64,000 nucleotides of DNA from JABDGR01 sp964561455 (GCA_964561455.1 CAZLPS010000002.1:1-64000), one strand, 5' to 3'. Counted from the first letter of the stretch, positions 25,386-34,989 are shown. Translations and numbers: made by a program. The notes: generated from the sequence alone by a model not told the origin.

Positions 25386-27395
25386 ATGCCGGACCACGAT
25401 ACCGCCGCGCCTTCACCGGCCCCTCCGCCCAGCCCACCCGCCGCGCCCAGCCCCGCGGCTGGAGTGGATTTGAGCGCCCTGAAAAGCCTCTCCTTCGGGC
25501 CGGATTGGAGTGCCACACCCAGCGCTGCCACCCTCGCCCGTAAAATGGGTGGCCGGGATGAAAGCAAGTCAAGCGGTCGAGGACGCTCCGGTGGTTTTGG
25601 TGGATTCGATAGCGGCGGGCCTCCCCGACGCGACCGCCGCCCCCAGCGGCCCGCCTCGTCAGCTCCGTCGAGCCCCCCCACGGCAGAAAATGGGGGCAGC
25701 GCGGCAGCACACGCTCCATCCTCTTTCGGTGAATCCCGCCAGCCCTTTGGCCATGGTGGTTCCCGCCCGCCCCGTCGCGAAGGTGGTTTTGGCCGCGACG
25801 AACGCCGTTTCTCCCCACCGCCATTCCGGCCCACCCACGAGGTGCTATTCTATCCCGACGACGCCGCCTTCCGCGCCCTCCTTAAGGCCATCCGCACCTC
25901 CTGCCGCACTTATGAGCTTTTCGAGGTCGCCCAGTTGATTCTACAAAAGCCCGAGCGGTTCGTTCTCGTGGTCAAGTCTCTTCCGCGCGAAAACGGCGTT
26001 TGCGACCCCATTTTTGTCAGCCAGCCGGACCACCTCCCATTCGAGTCCGAGGAAGAAGCCATCGCGCATGTTTTTGACCAGCACCTCGACAAGTTCTTCG
26101 ATGTCGAGGAAATCGAGGTTGAGTCCCCCAAGGGCAATTTTGTCGGCGTTAGTCGTTGCGGCTTCACCGGCGATTTGCTCGGGCCGCCCAACTACCACAA
26201 GTACCAGCAGCTGTTGCGTGAGCATCATGCCCGCAAGCTCGCGCGAGTCCCCTTTGACCGGTTTCTCTCCCGAGTCGAATTGGTGAAAGAGCCCGAGCAC
26301 CTCGCCGCGTGGCTGGAAAAGATGAAGAAGACCACGCGCTACAAGCTCAAGACCCCCATCGAAGGCGCCCCGGAATTCTTTGAGTCCGTGGAAGCTGCCC
26401 GGCAGTTTTTGGTCGGAAAAAACAAGGACGCCATCGTTCGCCCAATGGAAACCGGCCGGTATTCCGGCCGCAGTCTCGAACAATTTCCCGCAGGCAACAT
26501 CCGCCATTCCGTCGAAGCCATCCTTGCCCAGCAGCGCCGGTTCCCGCTCGATACCGCCAACAATTTGCGCGGTCGCCTGCGCCGGATGAAGTTCAATCTC
26601 TATAAGAAGGGCTCCAAGGGCGTTTCCTATATCTGCGCCGTCAAGCGCCGCTTTCGCGATCCGCAGACCGTCCTGGCCGAGCACGTGCAAAAACTCATCT
26701 CCTTCATCGAGCAGCATCCGATGATTCCAGCCGCCCGTCTGCCGCACGAATTTCTTGGCCTCCCCCTCCCGGAAAAGAAGACTGTGGAGCAGGGAGCAGG
26801 GAGCGCGGAGCAGGGCGCTGGAACAAAAGCAGCTCCAGACGCGCCCGTTGCCGCCCCAGTTTCCGCGACCCCGGAATCCTCAGTTTCTGCCACTGACGCC
26901 AGTGCCCAGCCAGCAGCCGCAGAAGCCGAGAAACTCCCCCCTCCCATCTCCCCGCTCCCCGCTTCGACCGCCCCTGCATTCACCGCTGAGCAAACCCAGC
27001 AATTCCGCGAGCTCGTCATTAATCTTCGCTGGCTGGTCGCCGAGGGTTATGTCATTGAATACGGCGACGGCAAATTGTTTGCACCCCCGGCTCTGCCCGC
27101 GCCCAAACCCAAAACCGCGGCAGCTGAGGCTGAAGCCGCCGCAACCCCCGTCGGCGAGGAAGATTTGGTCGAGGACGTCACCCAATCCCCATTCCCGGCA
27201 ACCGAAGAAGAAACCACTGATCTGGCCGACGACGTCGAAGCCGCCGAATTTGCCGACGTCCTAAACACCGCCCCTGTTGCGCCATCTGCAGAATCCGCCC
27301 CGGCCGCCGCCTCTTCCGAAAAGTCCGACTCGTCCGACCTGCCCGACAAGTCCGAATCGTCAGCCCCTTCCGCTCCGCCCACTCCGGCTTCGTAA
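25386..27395 (+). CDS. large low-complexity protein of unknown function
   Basis: A 669-residue protein not recognised from any characterised family. Residues 1-30 are Pro/Ala-rich and 50-140 are Gly/Arg/Pro-rich with RG clusters (GRGRSGGFGGF), as in many nucleic-acid-binding tails. Residues 150-460 look folded and include basic helical stretches (RGRLRRMKFNLYKKGSKG). A Pro/Ala linker follows, then about 45 residues with a winged-helix feel (FRELVINLRWLVAEGYVIEYGDGKLF). The C-terminal tail is acidic; its Ser/Asp run is encoded by the 9-bp array at 27315-27377. An RNA- or DNA-binding role is a guess from composition. The start at 25386 is preferred to 25350 but is uncertain. Confidence 0.6.
   Translation: MPDHDTAAPSPAPPPSPPAAPSPAAGVDLSALKSLSFGPDWSATPSAATLARKMGGRDESKSSGRGRSGGFGGFDSGGPPRRDRRPQRPASSAPSSPPTAENGGSAAAHAPSSFGESRQPFGHGGSRPPRREGGFGRDERRFSPPPFRPTHEVLFYPDDAAFRALLKAIRTSCRTYELFEVAQLILQKPERFVLVVKSLPRENGVCDPIFVSQPDHLPFESEEEAIAHVFDQHLDKFFDVEEIEVESPKGNFVGVSRCGFTGDLLGPPNYHKYQQLLREHHARKLARVPFDRFLSRVELVKEPEHLAAWLEKMKKTTRYKLKTPIEGAPEFFESVEAARQFLVGKNKDAIVRPMETGRYSGRSLEQFPAGNIRHSVEAILAQQRRFPLDTANNLRGRLRRMKFNLYKKGSKGVSYICAVKRRFRDPQTVLAEHVQKLISFIEQHPMIPAARLPHEFLGLPLPEKKTVEQGAGSAEQGAGTKAAPDAPVAAPVSATPESSVSATDASAQPAAAEAEKLPPPISPLPASTAPAFTAEQTQQFRELVINLRWLVAEGYVIEYGDGKLFAPPALPAPKPKTAAAEAEAAATPVGEEDLVEDVTQSPFPATEEETTDLADDVEAAEFADVLNTAPVAPSAESAPAAASSEKSDSSDLPDKSESSAPSAPPTPAS
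27315..27377 (+). repeat. TCNGACNNG nonamer array inside a coding sequence
   Basis: Seven 9-bp units (TCCGAAAAG, TCCGACTCG, TCCGACCTG, CCCGACAAG, TCCGAATCG, TCAGCCCCT, TCCGCTCCG) end 18 bases before the stop codon. They encode a Ser/Asp-rich tail. The same family occurs at 33411-33464, 35057-35092 and 61580-61615. Confidence 0.75.
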
Positions 27396-27422
27396 GCGGT
27401 CACCACCGCGCCTGTTGCGCCC

Positions 27423-28355
27423 ATGACTGACCCTTGGGAACTGCTCAAACTCGTTGCCGACCCCACGCGCCTGCGCCTGGTCTGCCTGCTCGCTCGCGAG
27501 GAATTGTCCGTTGCCGAAATGCAAGAAATTCTCGGCATGGGCCAGTCTCGCATTTCTTCCCACCTCGCGCTCCTGCGCCAGGGTAACCTCGTCGCCGACC
27601 GCAAGGACGGCAAAAAAACCTTTTACTCCTTCAACGCCGAACTCCCCGAAGCCCAGCGCAAACTCGTCGAGGCCGCCGTCGCCGCCGTCGCCGACCGCCC
27701 CGAATCCCGCAACGATCGCGCCAATCTCCAGCGCGTCTTCGACAAGCGCCGCCGCCGTGCCGAGGACTATTTCAACACTGTTGCCGGCCGCCTCGGCAAG
27801 AATTACTGTCCCGGCCGCTCTTGGGAGGCCATCGGCCACCTCCTCCTGCGCCTTACCCCCGCCATTCGCATTGCCGACCTCGGCGCCGGCGAAGGCGTTC
27901 TCTCCCAACTCCTCGCGCGCTCCGCGGAATTCGTCTACTGCATTGATAACTCCCCGAAGATGGTGGAATTCGGCCGCGAGCTCGCGCAGAAGCACAACAT
28001 TACGAACCTCGAATATAAACTTGGCGACATTGAGAACGTCCCGCTCCCGGCCGCCAGCGTCCACTTCGCCCTCCTCAGCCAGGCGCTCCACCACGCCGAG
28101 CATCCGCCGCAGGCCCTCGCCGAGGCCTATCGCATTCTCAGGCCCGGCGGCCGCGTTCTCATTCTGGATTTAAAAGAACACAATTTCGAAAAAGCCCGCG
28201 AACTTTACGCCGACCGCTGGCTCGGCTTTTCCGAAAATTCGCTCTACCAATGGCTCCGCAAGGCCGGCTTCACGAACGTCGAAGTCGAAACCGTCGCCCG
28301 CGAGGAAAAAGAACCGCACTTCGAAACGCTCCTCGCCAGCGGCGCAAAAAAGTAA
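27423..28355 (+). CDS. ArsR-family regulator fused to a SAM-dependent methyltransferase
   Basis: A 310-residue two-domain protein. Residues 1-90 are an ArsR-type winged helix (LLKLVADPTRLRLVCLLAREELSVAEMQEILGMGQSRISSHLALLRQ and the DRKDGKKTFYSF wing). Residues 130-300 are a class I methyltransferase with the SAM motif ADLGAGEGVLS, an acidic CIDNSPKMVE second strand and LSQALHHAEHP as the motif IV region. Fusions of this kind occur near methionine-cycle genes in other bacteria, suggesting SAM-dependent control, but no such gene is adjacent. The ATG follows TTGCGCCC, 28 bases after the preceding stop codon. Confidence 0.87.
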   Translation: MTDPWELLKLVADPTRLRLVCLLAREELSVAEMQEILGMGQSRISSHLALLRQGNLVADRKDGKKTFYSFNAELPEAQRKLVEAAVAAVADRPESRNDRANLQRVFDKRRRRAEDYFNTVAGRLGKNYCPGRSWEAIGHLLLRLTPAIRIADLGAGEGVLSQLLARSAEFVYCIDNSPKMVEFGRELAQKHNITNLEYKLGDIENVPLPAASVHFALLSQALHHAEHPPQALAEAYRILRPGGRVLILDLKEHNFEKARELYADRWLGFSENSLYQWLRKAGFTNVEVETVAREEKEPHFETLLASGAKK

Positions 28356-28409
28356 TCCCGGCGCGCAATTCGTTACTTCGCGTTGAAACCATCGGGCCAG
28401 TTCGTGGAT

Positions 28410-29186
28410 TCATCCCGCAGCCTTAAGCCGCTTCACCGCCTCGCCCACCGCCGTCCCCAACGCCGCCACCCGTATCCCCAATTCCTGCGCTGACGGCGCT
28501 TCCAGCGTAATATTCCGATCCGTTTGCTTGACCACCAGCCAGAGCGCCTCCGGCCACAGCGGCCGATCCGCAAAGTCCGCCACTGGCCGCGTGATTAATC
28601 CGTCCTGCGCCGGCATGCCCTCAATCATCGGCGAACGGTCCACCCCGCAAATTGGCGCCACCGCCGCCAGCACCGCCGGCCCCAGCAGCGGCTTCTCCGT
28701 CCGGTTTAATTCATACATGTAAAAGCCCTTCGTCTCCCAGTCTTCATGCAGCAGGACGGAGAGGGCAAACCTCCTGGCAAACACGCTCGATTGGCGGCTG
28801 AGGAAATCCAGATGCTGCTTCGCCTCGGGCGATTTCGGCTCGCGGTAATCCCGGTTCACGTCAATTCCCCCCGGGTTTTCGCGAGTCTTCGCCGCCAACG
28901 CGCCGGGGTTCAGTGCCGGGCAGATCAACCAGTGAAAATCATCCCCGAAAAACTTCTTGATCAACAATTGCAGCAACGCCAGCGGCCCGGCCGGCTCGTC
29001 CCCGTGAATCCCGGACGATAGATAAATTACCGGCGCCTCGAAATTGGCCGACGGGCGCTTGAGTGCCAACAGCGGCCATCCCGCCGCCGCCCCAAATTGC
29101 TCCACGGCAAATCCCGCCGCCTTCGCCGCCCCCGGCAAATCAGCAAAATACCTCGGCACATCAAGCGCTGGCCCGGTGTAAGACAT
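28410..29186 (-). CDS. M14-family zinc carboxypeptidase-like protein
   Basis: A 258-residue protein. The zinc motif HGDEPAG (about residues 62-68) supplies His and Glu. The substrate-binding NPGGIDVNRDYR segment and the LLHEDWETKGFYMYEL segment with a likely catalytic acidic residue follow. This is the pattern of M14 peptidases of the succinylglutamate desuccinylase/zinc carboxypeptidase clan. There is no signal peptide, so a cytoplasmic peptide or amide hydrolase is likely; the substrate is unknown. It is convergent with the ArsR-methyltransferase gene. Confidence 0.8.
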   Translation of the reverse strand: MSYTGPALDVPRYFADLPGAAKAAGFAVEQFGAAAGWPLLALKRPSANFEAPVIYLSSGIHGDEPAGPLALLQLLIKKFFGDDFHWLICPALNPGALAAKTRENPGGIDVNRDYREPKSPEAKQHLDFLSRQSSVFARRFALSVLLHEDWETKGFYMYELNRTEKPLLGPAVLAAVAPICGVDRSPMIEGMPAQDGLITRPVADFADRPLWPEALWLVVKQTDRNITLEAPSAQELGIRVAALGTAVGEAVKRLKAAG

Positions 29187-29277
29187 CAGCTCAAAACGCT
29201 ATCCACTCTCCGCCGCGAGCGAAACAAAAATAAGATCGATTGCCAAGGCGGCAGAATTTTGGCCGCCGCCCGAGGTC

Positions 29278-31242
29278 TCATTTGCTCGCAGTGTTTTGGG
29301 CGGATTTCAACAATTCGGCGCGCAATGGGTCGGAGATATTGGCCGCTTGCACGGCGGTGGTGGCGGCGGTGGCGTCAATTTTCGCCCACTGCTGAACGAC
29401 GTAGCGCAGGGCGGTGGTGCGATTGGCGGAATCATTAATGGTGGCGGCCCACATGAACGAATTCCCGGGGTCATTGTTGCTTTCCGCGGCAACGAGTTGC
29501 TGCACGGCGGAATCCCTCGCCTGGCCCGTCGGCAGAGAGTCAATCCATTGCGAGGCTGCAACCGGATCCTGCTTGATCCAGTTTTTGGCGACGGCGCCGG
29601 TAGCATCGGCCTGAATCTGATCATCGGATATATTTCCGAGAGTGGCGGCTGCTTGGACGGGGTCTTGGGCGCTCCAAGTGCCAATGACGCTGCCGAGCGT
29701 TTGGTCATGAATGATGCCGCCCGGTAGCGCCAGGGCATCCGTGACGGCGGTTTGGGGCGCAAAACTCGCCACGGACGAAATCACGGTGCCCACGGCCTTG
29801 TCTTGCGCAGCACCGGCCGGCAGTGATTGCGCCCACGCCAGGGCAGCCGCCGGATTGGAATTTGCCCAACTGCTGGCGACTTGGCCGACCATTTGATTGT
29901 AATTGGGATCAGCTGTGAGGGTTTGGACATAGGCGGATGAACTGGCCGGATCTGTGGTGATCCAAGTGCTGATGACATTCTGCAAGGCGGCTGTCCGCGC
30001 CTGCTGGTCAGTTGCGGGCAGTGATTGGGCCCAAGCCAACGCGGCCGGAGCATCTTGTTTGGCCCAATTTGCCGCCAAGCTGGGAACGGCGCCATCCAAT
30101 ATCGTTGAATCTGGTGCTTGCGCAAGGTAGTTTGCCGCTGCGGCGGGATTGACGAGGCCAATCTGGCCTAGCACGGATTTAATCGCGTCGTCGTGGCTCT
30201 GGCCCGTGGCCACCATGTCCACCCAAGCCAGGGCCGCCGTGGGATCGTTGGTGGCCCAATTCTGCGCGATATTGCTGATCATACCGGTGCGGCTGGCGCC
30301 TGCAGGCAGCGTGTCAATCAGCGTCGCGGCAGCGACCGGATCTGTGGCAGCTGCCATGTTCAGCGCACTCACCAGTGCGTCGGTGCGGCTGTTGCTGGCA
30401 GGCAAACCCGCCACCCAGGCCACGGCCGCTTGCGGATCCTGTTGGGCCCAGGTACGGGCCACATATTGAACGGCTGTGGCACTCGCCTGGTTTACCGGCA
30501 TCGTTTGCAGCGCCGCGGCGGCGGCGGCGGGGTTCGTGTTGGCCCACGACCAAAAGACATTCCGGTAATTGTTCACTGATTGCAGATTGGCCGGAATGCT
30601 CTGCAAGGCAGCCACTGCGCTTTGTGGGTCCTTTTCCGCCATTCCCCAAAGAATATTTGCCTCGAATCCAATGCGCTGGGTCGTGTTTTCAATTTTGCCG
30701 ACTTCCGCCAGCGCTGCCAGCGGATCCGTATAAGTCCACGCCTCAAACACATTCCACAGGTAAGTTCCCCGGTCGTTTGGGTTGGTTTGCGCTTTGGCCC
30801 ACGCGAGGGCATCAGTCGGGTTGGTGCGGGCCCATTGCAAGAGCAGATCCGTGCGTGCGGCGCGAATATCCCCCGTCTCTGGCGCCTGCATGACTGCGTC
30901 CAGCAGGGCTTTGGCGCTTGCGGAATTCAGGCTGCCGATAAACATATTGAGTGCGCGGTAGCGCATGACGTCGGCCGGCTCGGCCAAAATTCGGGCAAGG
31001 GCGGTTAGATTGGTTTCCAGCGAAGTTGAGCCCAACGGTATATCGGCCAAAGTGGTTCCGAATGCCTTGTTCAGCGTGGTCGCAGCGGGAAGTTTGGTGC
31101 CGGGGGATCTGCCTGCCACGGTTTGAACAGACGGCACCGCCGCCACTTGCCGGCGCAACTGCGTTATTTCCCACTGCTGCCAGCCAATGATGCCGACAAC
31201 GCTGATAAGGCCGATGGTGATTGCCGCCGCTTTGCCTTTCAT
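29278..31242 (-). CDS. membrane-anchored alpha-solenoid protein with about fifteen W/DP repeats
   Basis: A 654-residue protein. Residues 1-32 hold a positively charged start and one hydrophobic helix (AAAITIGLISVVGIIGW). The rest, from about residue 90, is a run of units of 34-37 residues. Each has a conserved Trp, then N/DP, AA, a second Trp and a LP-G turn (examples are WAQQDPQAAVAWVAGLP and WANSNPAAALAWAQSLP). The pattern indicates a helical-repeat superhelix in the periplasm, probably a binding scaffold. No characterised family is recognised. The ATG at 31242 is preferred because it starts the anchor. It is divergent from the M13 peptidase gene. Confidence 0.75.
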   Translation of the reverse strand: MKGKAAAITIGLISVVGIIGWQQWEITQLRRQVAAVPSVQTVAGRSPGTKLPAATTLNKAFGTTLADIPLGSTSLETNLTALARILAEPADVMRYRALNMFIGSLNSASAKALLDAVMQAPETGDIRAARTDLLLQWARTNPTDALAWAKAQTNPNDRGTYLWNVFEAWTYTDPLAALAEVGKIENTTQRIGFEANILWGMAEKDPQSAVAALQSIPANLQSVNNYRNVFWSWANTNPAAAAAALQTMPVNQASATAVQYVARTWAQQDPQAAVAWVAGLPASNSRTDALVSALNMAAATDPVAAATLIDTLPAGASRTGMISNIAQNWATNDPTAALAWVDMVATGQSHDDAIKSVLGQIGLVNPAAAANYLAQAPDSTILDGAVPSLAANWAKQDAPAALAWAQSLPATDQQARTAALQNVISTWITTDPASSSAYVQTLTADPNYNQMVGQVASSWANSNPAAALAWAQSLPAGAAQDKAVGTVISSVASFAPQTAVTDALALPGGIIHDQTLGSVIGTWSAQDPVQAAATLGNISDDQIQADATGAVAKNWIKQDPVAASQWIDSLPTGQARDSAVQQLVAAESNNDPGNSFMWAATINDSANRTTALRYVVQQWAKIDATAATTAVQAANISDPLRAELLKSAQNTASK

Positions 31243-31372
31243 GGGCGGATTTTTAGGTCCATTCGCCAGCAAGGCAATTTTTAATTGCGGCACCGGTGCC
31301 TGGCTAAATACCGGTGGGGAGTGCGATAACATCAGGCTTGCGTAGGGTCCCCCTGCGATAAAGATTCCGCCC

Positions 31373-33379
31373 ATGAATCAATACCTCAAGACGACGGTCG
31401 CCGTTATGTTTTTGCTTCTCCCCATCGCGCACGCCGAAGTGGACCCCAGTAACTTCGACCTCACCGTCAAGCCCCAGGACGACTTCTACCTGTACGTCAA
31501 CGGCGCCTGGCTCAAGGCCAACCCCATCCCTCCCGCCTATCCGCGCTGGGGTGTGGACCAAGTCGTGGACGAGCGCAACAAGACCGAACTGAAAACCATC
31601 CTCGAGCGCGCCGCCGCCGCCAAGTCCCCCGCCTTCATCCAAAAGCTGGTCGGCGACTTCTACGCCAGCGGCATGGATGAATCCGCCATCGAAGCCGCCG
31701 GACTCGCGCCCCTCCAGCCTGAACTCGCCCGTCTTGCCGCCCTCTCCGACGTTTCCCAGCTCCCCGCCACCCTCGCACACCTCCACCTCCTCGACGTCTT
31801 TGTCGGTTTCTACCTTTCCGACGAGGCCGACCCCGGCAACAGCACCATGTCCATCGCCGGCGCCGGGCAGAGCGGCTTGGGTTTGCCCGACCGCGAATAT
31901 TACCTCCGCGACGACGATCGCTCCAAAGCCCTCCGCGTCCAATACACCAACCACATCGCCAAAATGCTCGGCCTCGCTGGCGATTCCCCGCCGGTCGCCC
32001 AATCCGAAGCCGCCGCCATCTTGAAGCTCGAGACCATCCTCGCCCAAGCTTCCAAATCTCATGCTGACTTGCGCGACCCTGTCGCCAATTACCACAAAAT
32101 TCCCGCCGCCGACCTGCAAAAGCTCACTCCCCATTTCGCCTGGCGGGCCTACTTCGACGCCCTCGGCCTTGCCCATCCCGGCGAAGTCGACGTTGGCCAG
32201 CCCGAGTTTTTTAAAACCTTCGACGCCCAAATCACCGCCACTTCCCTCGACGACTGGAAAGCCTACCTGCGTTGGCACCTGCTCGCCTCGACCGCCGCCT
32301 ACCTTAGTTCGCCCTTTGTCAACGAGGACTTCGAGTTCTCCGGTAAAACCCTTTCCGGCGCCCAGCAATTGCGCGAACGCTGGAAACGTGTCCTCTCCAT
32401 TGTGGACCGCAGCGCTGGCGAGGCCCTCGGCCAGCTCTATGTCACGGAATATTTCCCGTCCGAATCCAAAGCCCGGGTCCTCGCCCTCGTCAATAACCTG
32501 CGTTCCGCCCTCCACGACCGCCTTCAAACCCTTGATTGGATGGACGCTTCCACCCGCGCCGCCGCCGTCGAGAAGCTGGCCGCCCTCACCGTCAAAATCG
32601 GCTACCCCGACAGGTGGATTGACTACTCCAAACTCGTCATTGACCGCGGCCCACTGGTCCTCAACGTCCTCCGTGCGCGCGAATTTAATTCCCGCCGCTT
32701 TCTGGCCAAAATCGGCCATCCGGTCGACCGCCTGGAGTGGGGCATGACTCCGCCCACGGTCAACGCCTACTACGACCCCAGTCTCAACGAAATTGTCTTC
32801 CCCGCCGGCATCCTCCAGCCGCCCTTCTTTGACCCCAAGGAGGACGACGCCGTCAATTACGGCTCCATTGGCGCCGTCATTGGCCATGAAATGACCCATG
32901 GCTACGACGATTCTGGCCGCCAATTCGACGGCGCGGGCAACCTCCATGAATGGTGGAGCCCCGACAGCGCCGCCAAATTTCTCGAGCGTTCCGCCGCGAT
33001 CGTCAAACAATTCAATGATTACGCCGTCCTCGAGGGCCTGCACCTCAAAGGCGACGTCACCCAGGGCGAAAACATCGCCGATCTCGGCGGCCTCAAACTC
33101 GCCTATGCCGCCCTGCAAAAGGAACTGCAAAACAAGGATGTTGGCCTGATTGACGGCTTCACGCCCGCGCAGCGCTTCTTCATCAGCTTCGCCGCCAGTT
33201 GGCGTGAGAACCAGCGCCCCGAAGACCTCCGCAAGCAAGTCCTCACCAACGAACATTCCCCCACCAACTTTCGCGTCAACGGCCCCGTCTCCAATCTCCC
33301 CGAATTCTGGGCCGCCTTCAACGTACCCGAAGGCACTCCCATGCGCCGCCCCGCCGCTGACCGGGTCAACATCTGGTAG
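31373..33379 (+). CDS. M13 family metallopeptidase (neprilysin/PepO type)
   Basis: A 668-residue zinc endopeptidase. Residues 1-21 form a signal peptide (VAVMFLLLPIAHA), so it should act outside the cytoplasm. The zinc motif HEMTH is in VIGHEMTHGYDDSGRQFD (about residue 504), and the third ligand Glu is in GENIADLGGL. NAYYDPSLNEIVFPAGILQPPFF is the conserved substrate-binding block. The chain ends in the NLPEFWAAF and ADRVNIW pattern of the family. It probably degrades peptides. It is divergent from the solenoid-repeat gene, sharing about 130 bases of upstream DNA. Confidence 0.92.
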   Translation: MNQYLKTTVAVMFLLLPIAHAEVDPSNFDLTVKPQDDFYLYVNGAWLKANPIPPAYPRWGVDQVVDERNKTELKTILERAAAAKSPAFIQKLVGDFYASGMDESAIEAAGLAPLQPELARLAALSDVSQLPATLAHLHLLDVFVGFYLSDEADPGNSTMSIAGAGQSGLGLPDREYYLRDDDRSKALRVQYTNHIAKMLGLAGDSPPVAQSEAAAILKLETILAQASKSHADLRDPVANYHKIPAADLQKLTPHFAWRAYFDALGLAHPGEVDVGQPEFFKTFDAQITATSLDDWKAYLRWHLLASTAAYLSSPFVNEDFEFSGKTLSGAQQLRERWKRVLSIVDRSAGEALGQLYVTEYFPSESKARVLALVNNLRSALHDRLQTLDWMDASTRAAAVEKLAALTVKIGYPDRWIDYSKLVIDRGPLVLNVLRAREFNSRRFLAKIGHPVDRLEWGMTPPTVNAYYDPSLNEIVFPAGILQPPFFDPKEDDAVNYGSIGAVIGHEMTHGYDDSGRQFDGAGNLHEWWSPDSAAKFLERSAAIVKQFNDYAVLEGLHLKGDVTQGENIADLGGLKLAYAALQKELQNKDVGLIDGFTPAQRFFISFAASWRENQRPEDLRKQVLTNEHSPTNFRVNGPVSNLPEFWAAFNVPEGTPMRRPAADRVNIW

Positions 33380-33410
33380 GGCCAGCGCTCGCGCTGCGCC
33401 GCTCATCTTT

Positions 33411-33464
33411 TCCGAAGCGTCCGATGGGTCAGACTCGTCTGACAAGTCGGACCCGTCGGACTGC
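33411..33464 (+). repeat. TCNGACNNG nonamer array downstream of the M13 peptidase gene
   Basis: Six consecutive 9-bp units (TCCGAAGCG, TCCGATGGG, TCAGACTCG, TCTGACAAG, TCGGACCCG, TCGGACTGC) begin 32 bases after the stop codon. The core GTCNGAC is palindromic, so units can pair with each other. Confidence 0.8.
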
Positions 33465-33609
33465 CGCCCGCTTTTTCCTGACTCCAGTTTCCGGTAATTC
33501 AGTTTCCGGCTCCAAGCTTCTAGCTTCCCCTCAGCGTCTATGTGCTTCATCGCCCCTGTCCCTTCGTATTGCCTTTCCCCAAAAATCCGTCACCATCTCG
33601 CTTTTCACC

Positions 33610-34989
33610 ATGTCCGACTCCCCCGTCCGCGTTCGTTTCGCCCCCAGCCCGACCGGTTTCTTCCACATCGGCAGCGCCCGCACGGCCCTGTTCAACTGGC
33701 TCTATGCCCGGCACACCGGCGGCACTTTCATCCTTCGCATTGAGGACACCGATAAGGCGCGCAATACCCCCGAGGCGTTGCGAGTGCTCTTCGAAGGCAT
33801 GCGCTGGCTTGGCATGAACTGGGACGAGGGCCCCGAGGCCGACGACAAGTACGGCCCCTATTTCCAAAGCATGCGCGGGCCCATCTATAAACAGTACCTG
33901 CAAAAGCTGCGCGACTCCGACCGGGCCTATGAAAAGGATGGCGCCATCTATTTCAAGCTCCTCGGCGAACGCTACCAGGCTTGGGATGACCACAAGCAAA
34001 AACATGTCGAAAAAGTTCGGGGCGTTGCGCCCGTCATCATGGACGCCGTGCGGGGCCGCGTTGAACGCGAGGTCGACGAGGACTTTGTCATTTTCCGCGC
34101 CAATGGCGATCCCACCTTTCATTTTGTCAATGTGGTGGATGACATCACGATGCACGTCACCCACGTCATCCGCGGCGAGGACCACCTCTCCAACACGCCC
34201 CGTCACGTCGTTCTGTTCGAGGCCTTCGGCGCCTCCTTGCCGCATTATGCGCACATTCCCCTGATCTTAAAGCCAGCCAGCATGGGCACGGGGAAAATGA
34301 GCAAACGCGACAAGGGTGCGCTCATTGAGGAGTATCAACAAAAGCACTACCTCCCCGAGGCGGTACGCAATGCCCTCTGCCTCCTCGGCTGGTCACCCAA
34401 GGACGACCGTGAGATCATGCCGATCGAAGAAATCATCCGCGTCTTCGATCTCCCTGGCATCATTTCCCACAATTCGCACTTCGACGACAAGAAGATGGCG
34501 CACATCAACACTCATTATGTCCGTGCCCTCCCTGCCGGCAACCTTGCCTGGATCGCCCGCCCCATTCTCACTGCGGCCGGCGTGGTCAGGGACGACGTCT
34601 CCGAGGATTACCTTCAGGCCGTGCTCAAACTTTGCCAGGAAAAAATCCGCGCCCTCGACGAACTCCCCCATTTCTGCGGCTACTTCTTCCGTGAGGATTT
34701 TCCCGTAGATGCCGCAGTCCGCGAGAAGCTGTTAAAGAACGGCGACCCGTTGGCCCGCCTCCGCGAACTTCAAACCGCCCTCGCCGCCCAAGCCGACTTC
34801 GCCGAACCCGAGCTCGAAAAGCTGGTCCAAGGCTTGGCCGCAACGCACAGCGTCAAAACCGCCGACTACATTCATTCGGCCCGGCTCGCCCTCTCGGGAA
34901 TGGCCGTCGGCCCCAGTTTCTACGGCATGCTTCACGTCCTTGGTAAAGAACGTGTGTTCGCCCGCTTGGAACGCTTCCTGCAGAGTTGA
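33610..34989 (+). CDS. gltX: glutamate-tRNA ligase
   Basis: A 459-residue class I aminoacyl-tRNA synthetase that charges tRNA-Glu (and possibly tRNA-Gln) in the cytoplasm. The HIGH motif reads HIGSART near residue 16 and the KMSKS motif reads KMSKRD near residue 233. The length and the C-terminal helical anticodon-binding region are normal. The ATG at 33610 begins the FAPSPTG block and follows CTTTTCACC; the long upstream open frame is repeat DNA. TCNGACNNG arrays lie on both sides of the gene. Confidence 0.95.
   Translation: MSDSPVRVRFAPSPTGFFHIGSARTALFNWLYARHTGGTFILRIEDTDKARNTPEALRVLFEGMRWLGMNWDEGPEADDKYGPYFQSMRGPIYKQYLQKLRDSDRAYEKDGAIYFKLLGERYQAWDDHKQKHVEKVRGVAPVIMDAVRGRVEREVDEDFVIFRANGDPTFHFVNVVDDITMHVTHVIRGEDHLSNTPRHVVLFEAFGASLPHYAHIPLILKPASMGTGKMSKRDKGALIEEYQQKHYLPEAVRNALCLLGWSPKDDREIMPIEEIIRVFDLPGIISHNSHFDDKKMAHINTHYVRALPAGNLAWIARPILTAAGVVRDDVSEDYLQAVLKLCQEKIRALDELPHFCGYFFREDFPVDAAVREKLLKNGDPLARLRELQTALAAQADFAEPELEKLVQGLAATHSVKTADYIHSARLALSGMAVGPSFYGMLHVLGKERVFARLERFLQS

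Noticed and set aside
27396..27422. SAM-binding riboswitch in front of the ArsR-methyltransferase gene
   Set aside because: Only 27 bases separate the genes, too short for any known SAM riboswitch class, and no conserved core is visible.
29278..31242. DNA tandem repeats in the solenoid gene as a CRISPR-like or satellite array
   Set aside because: The repetition is at protein level with diverged codons; no conserved DNA repeat with unique spacers exists. I saw no CRISPR array in the window.
31304..33550. 748-residue open frame on the minus strand opposite the M13 peptidase gene
   Set aside because: It mirrors the codon bias of the peptidase gene and has no domain-like pattern, whereas the plus strand has HExxH and all family blocks.
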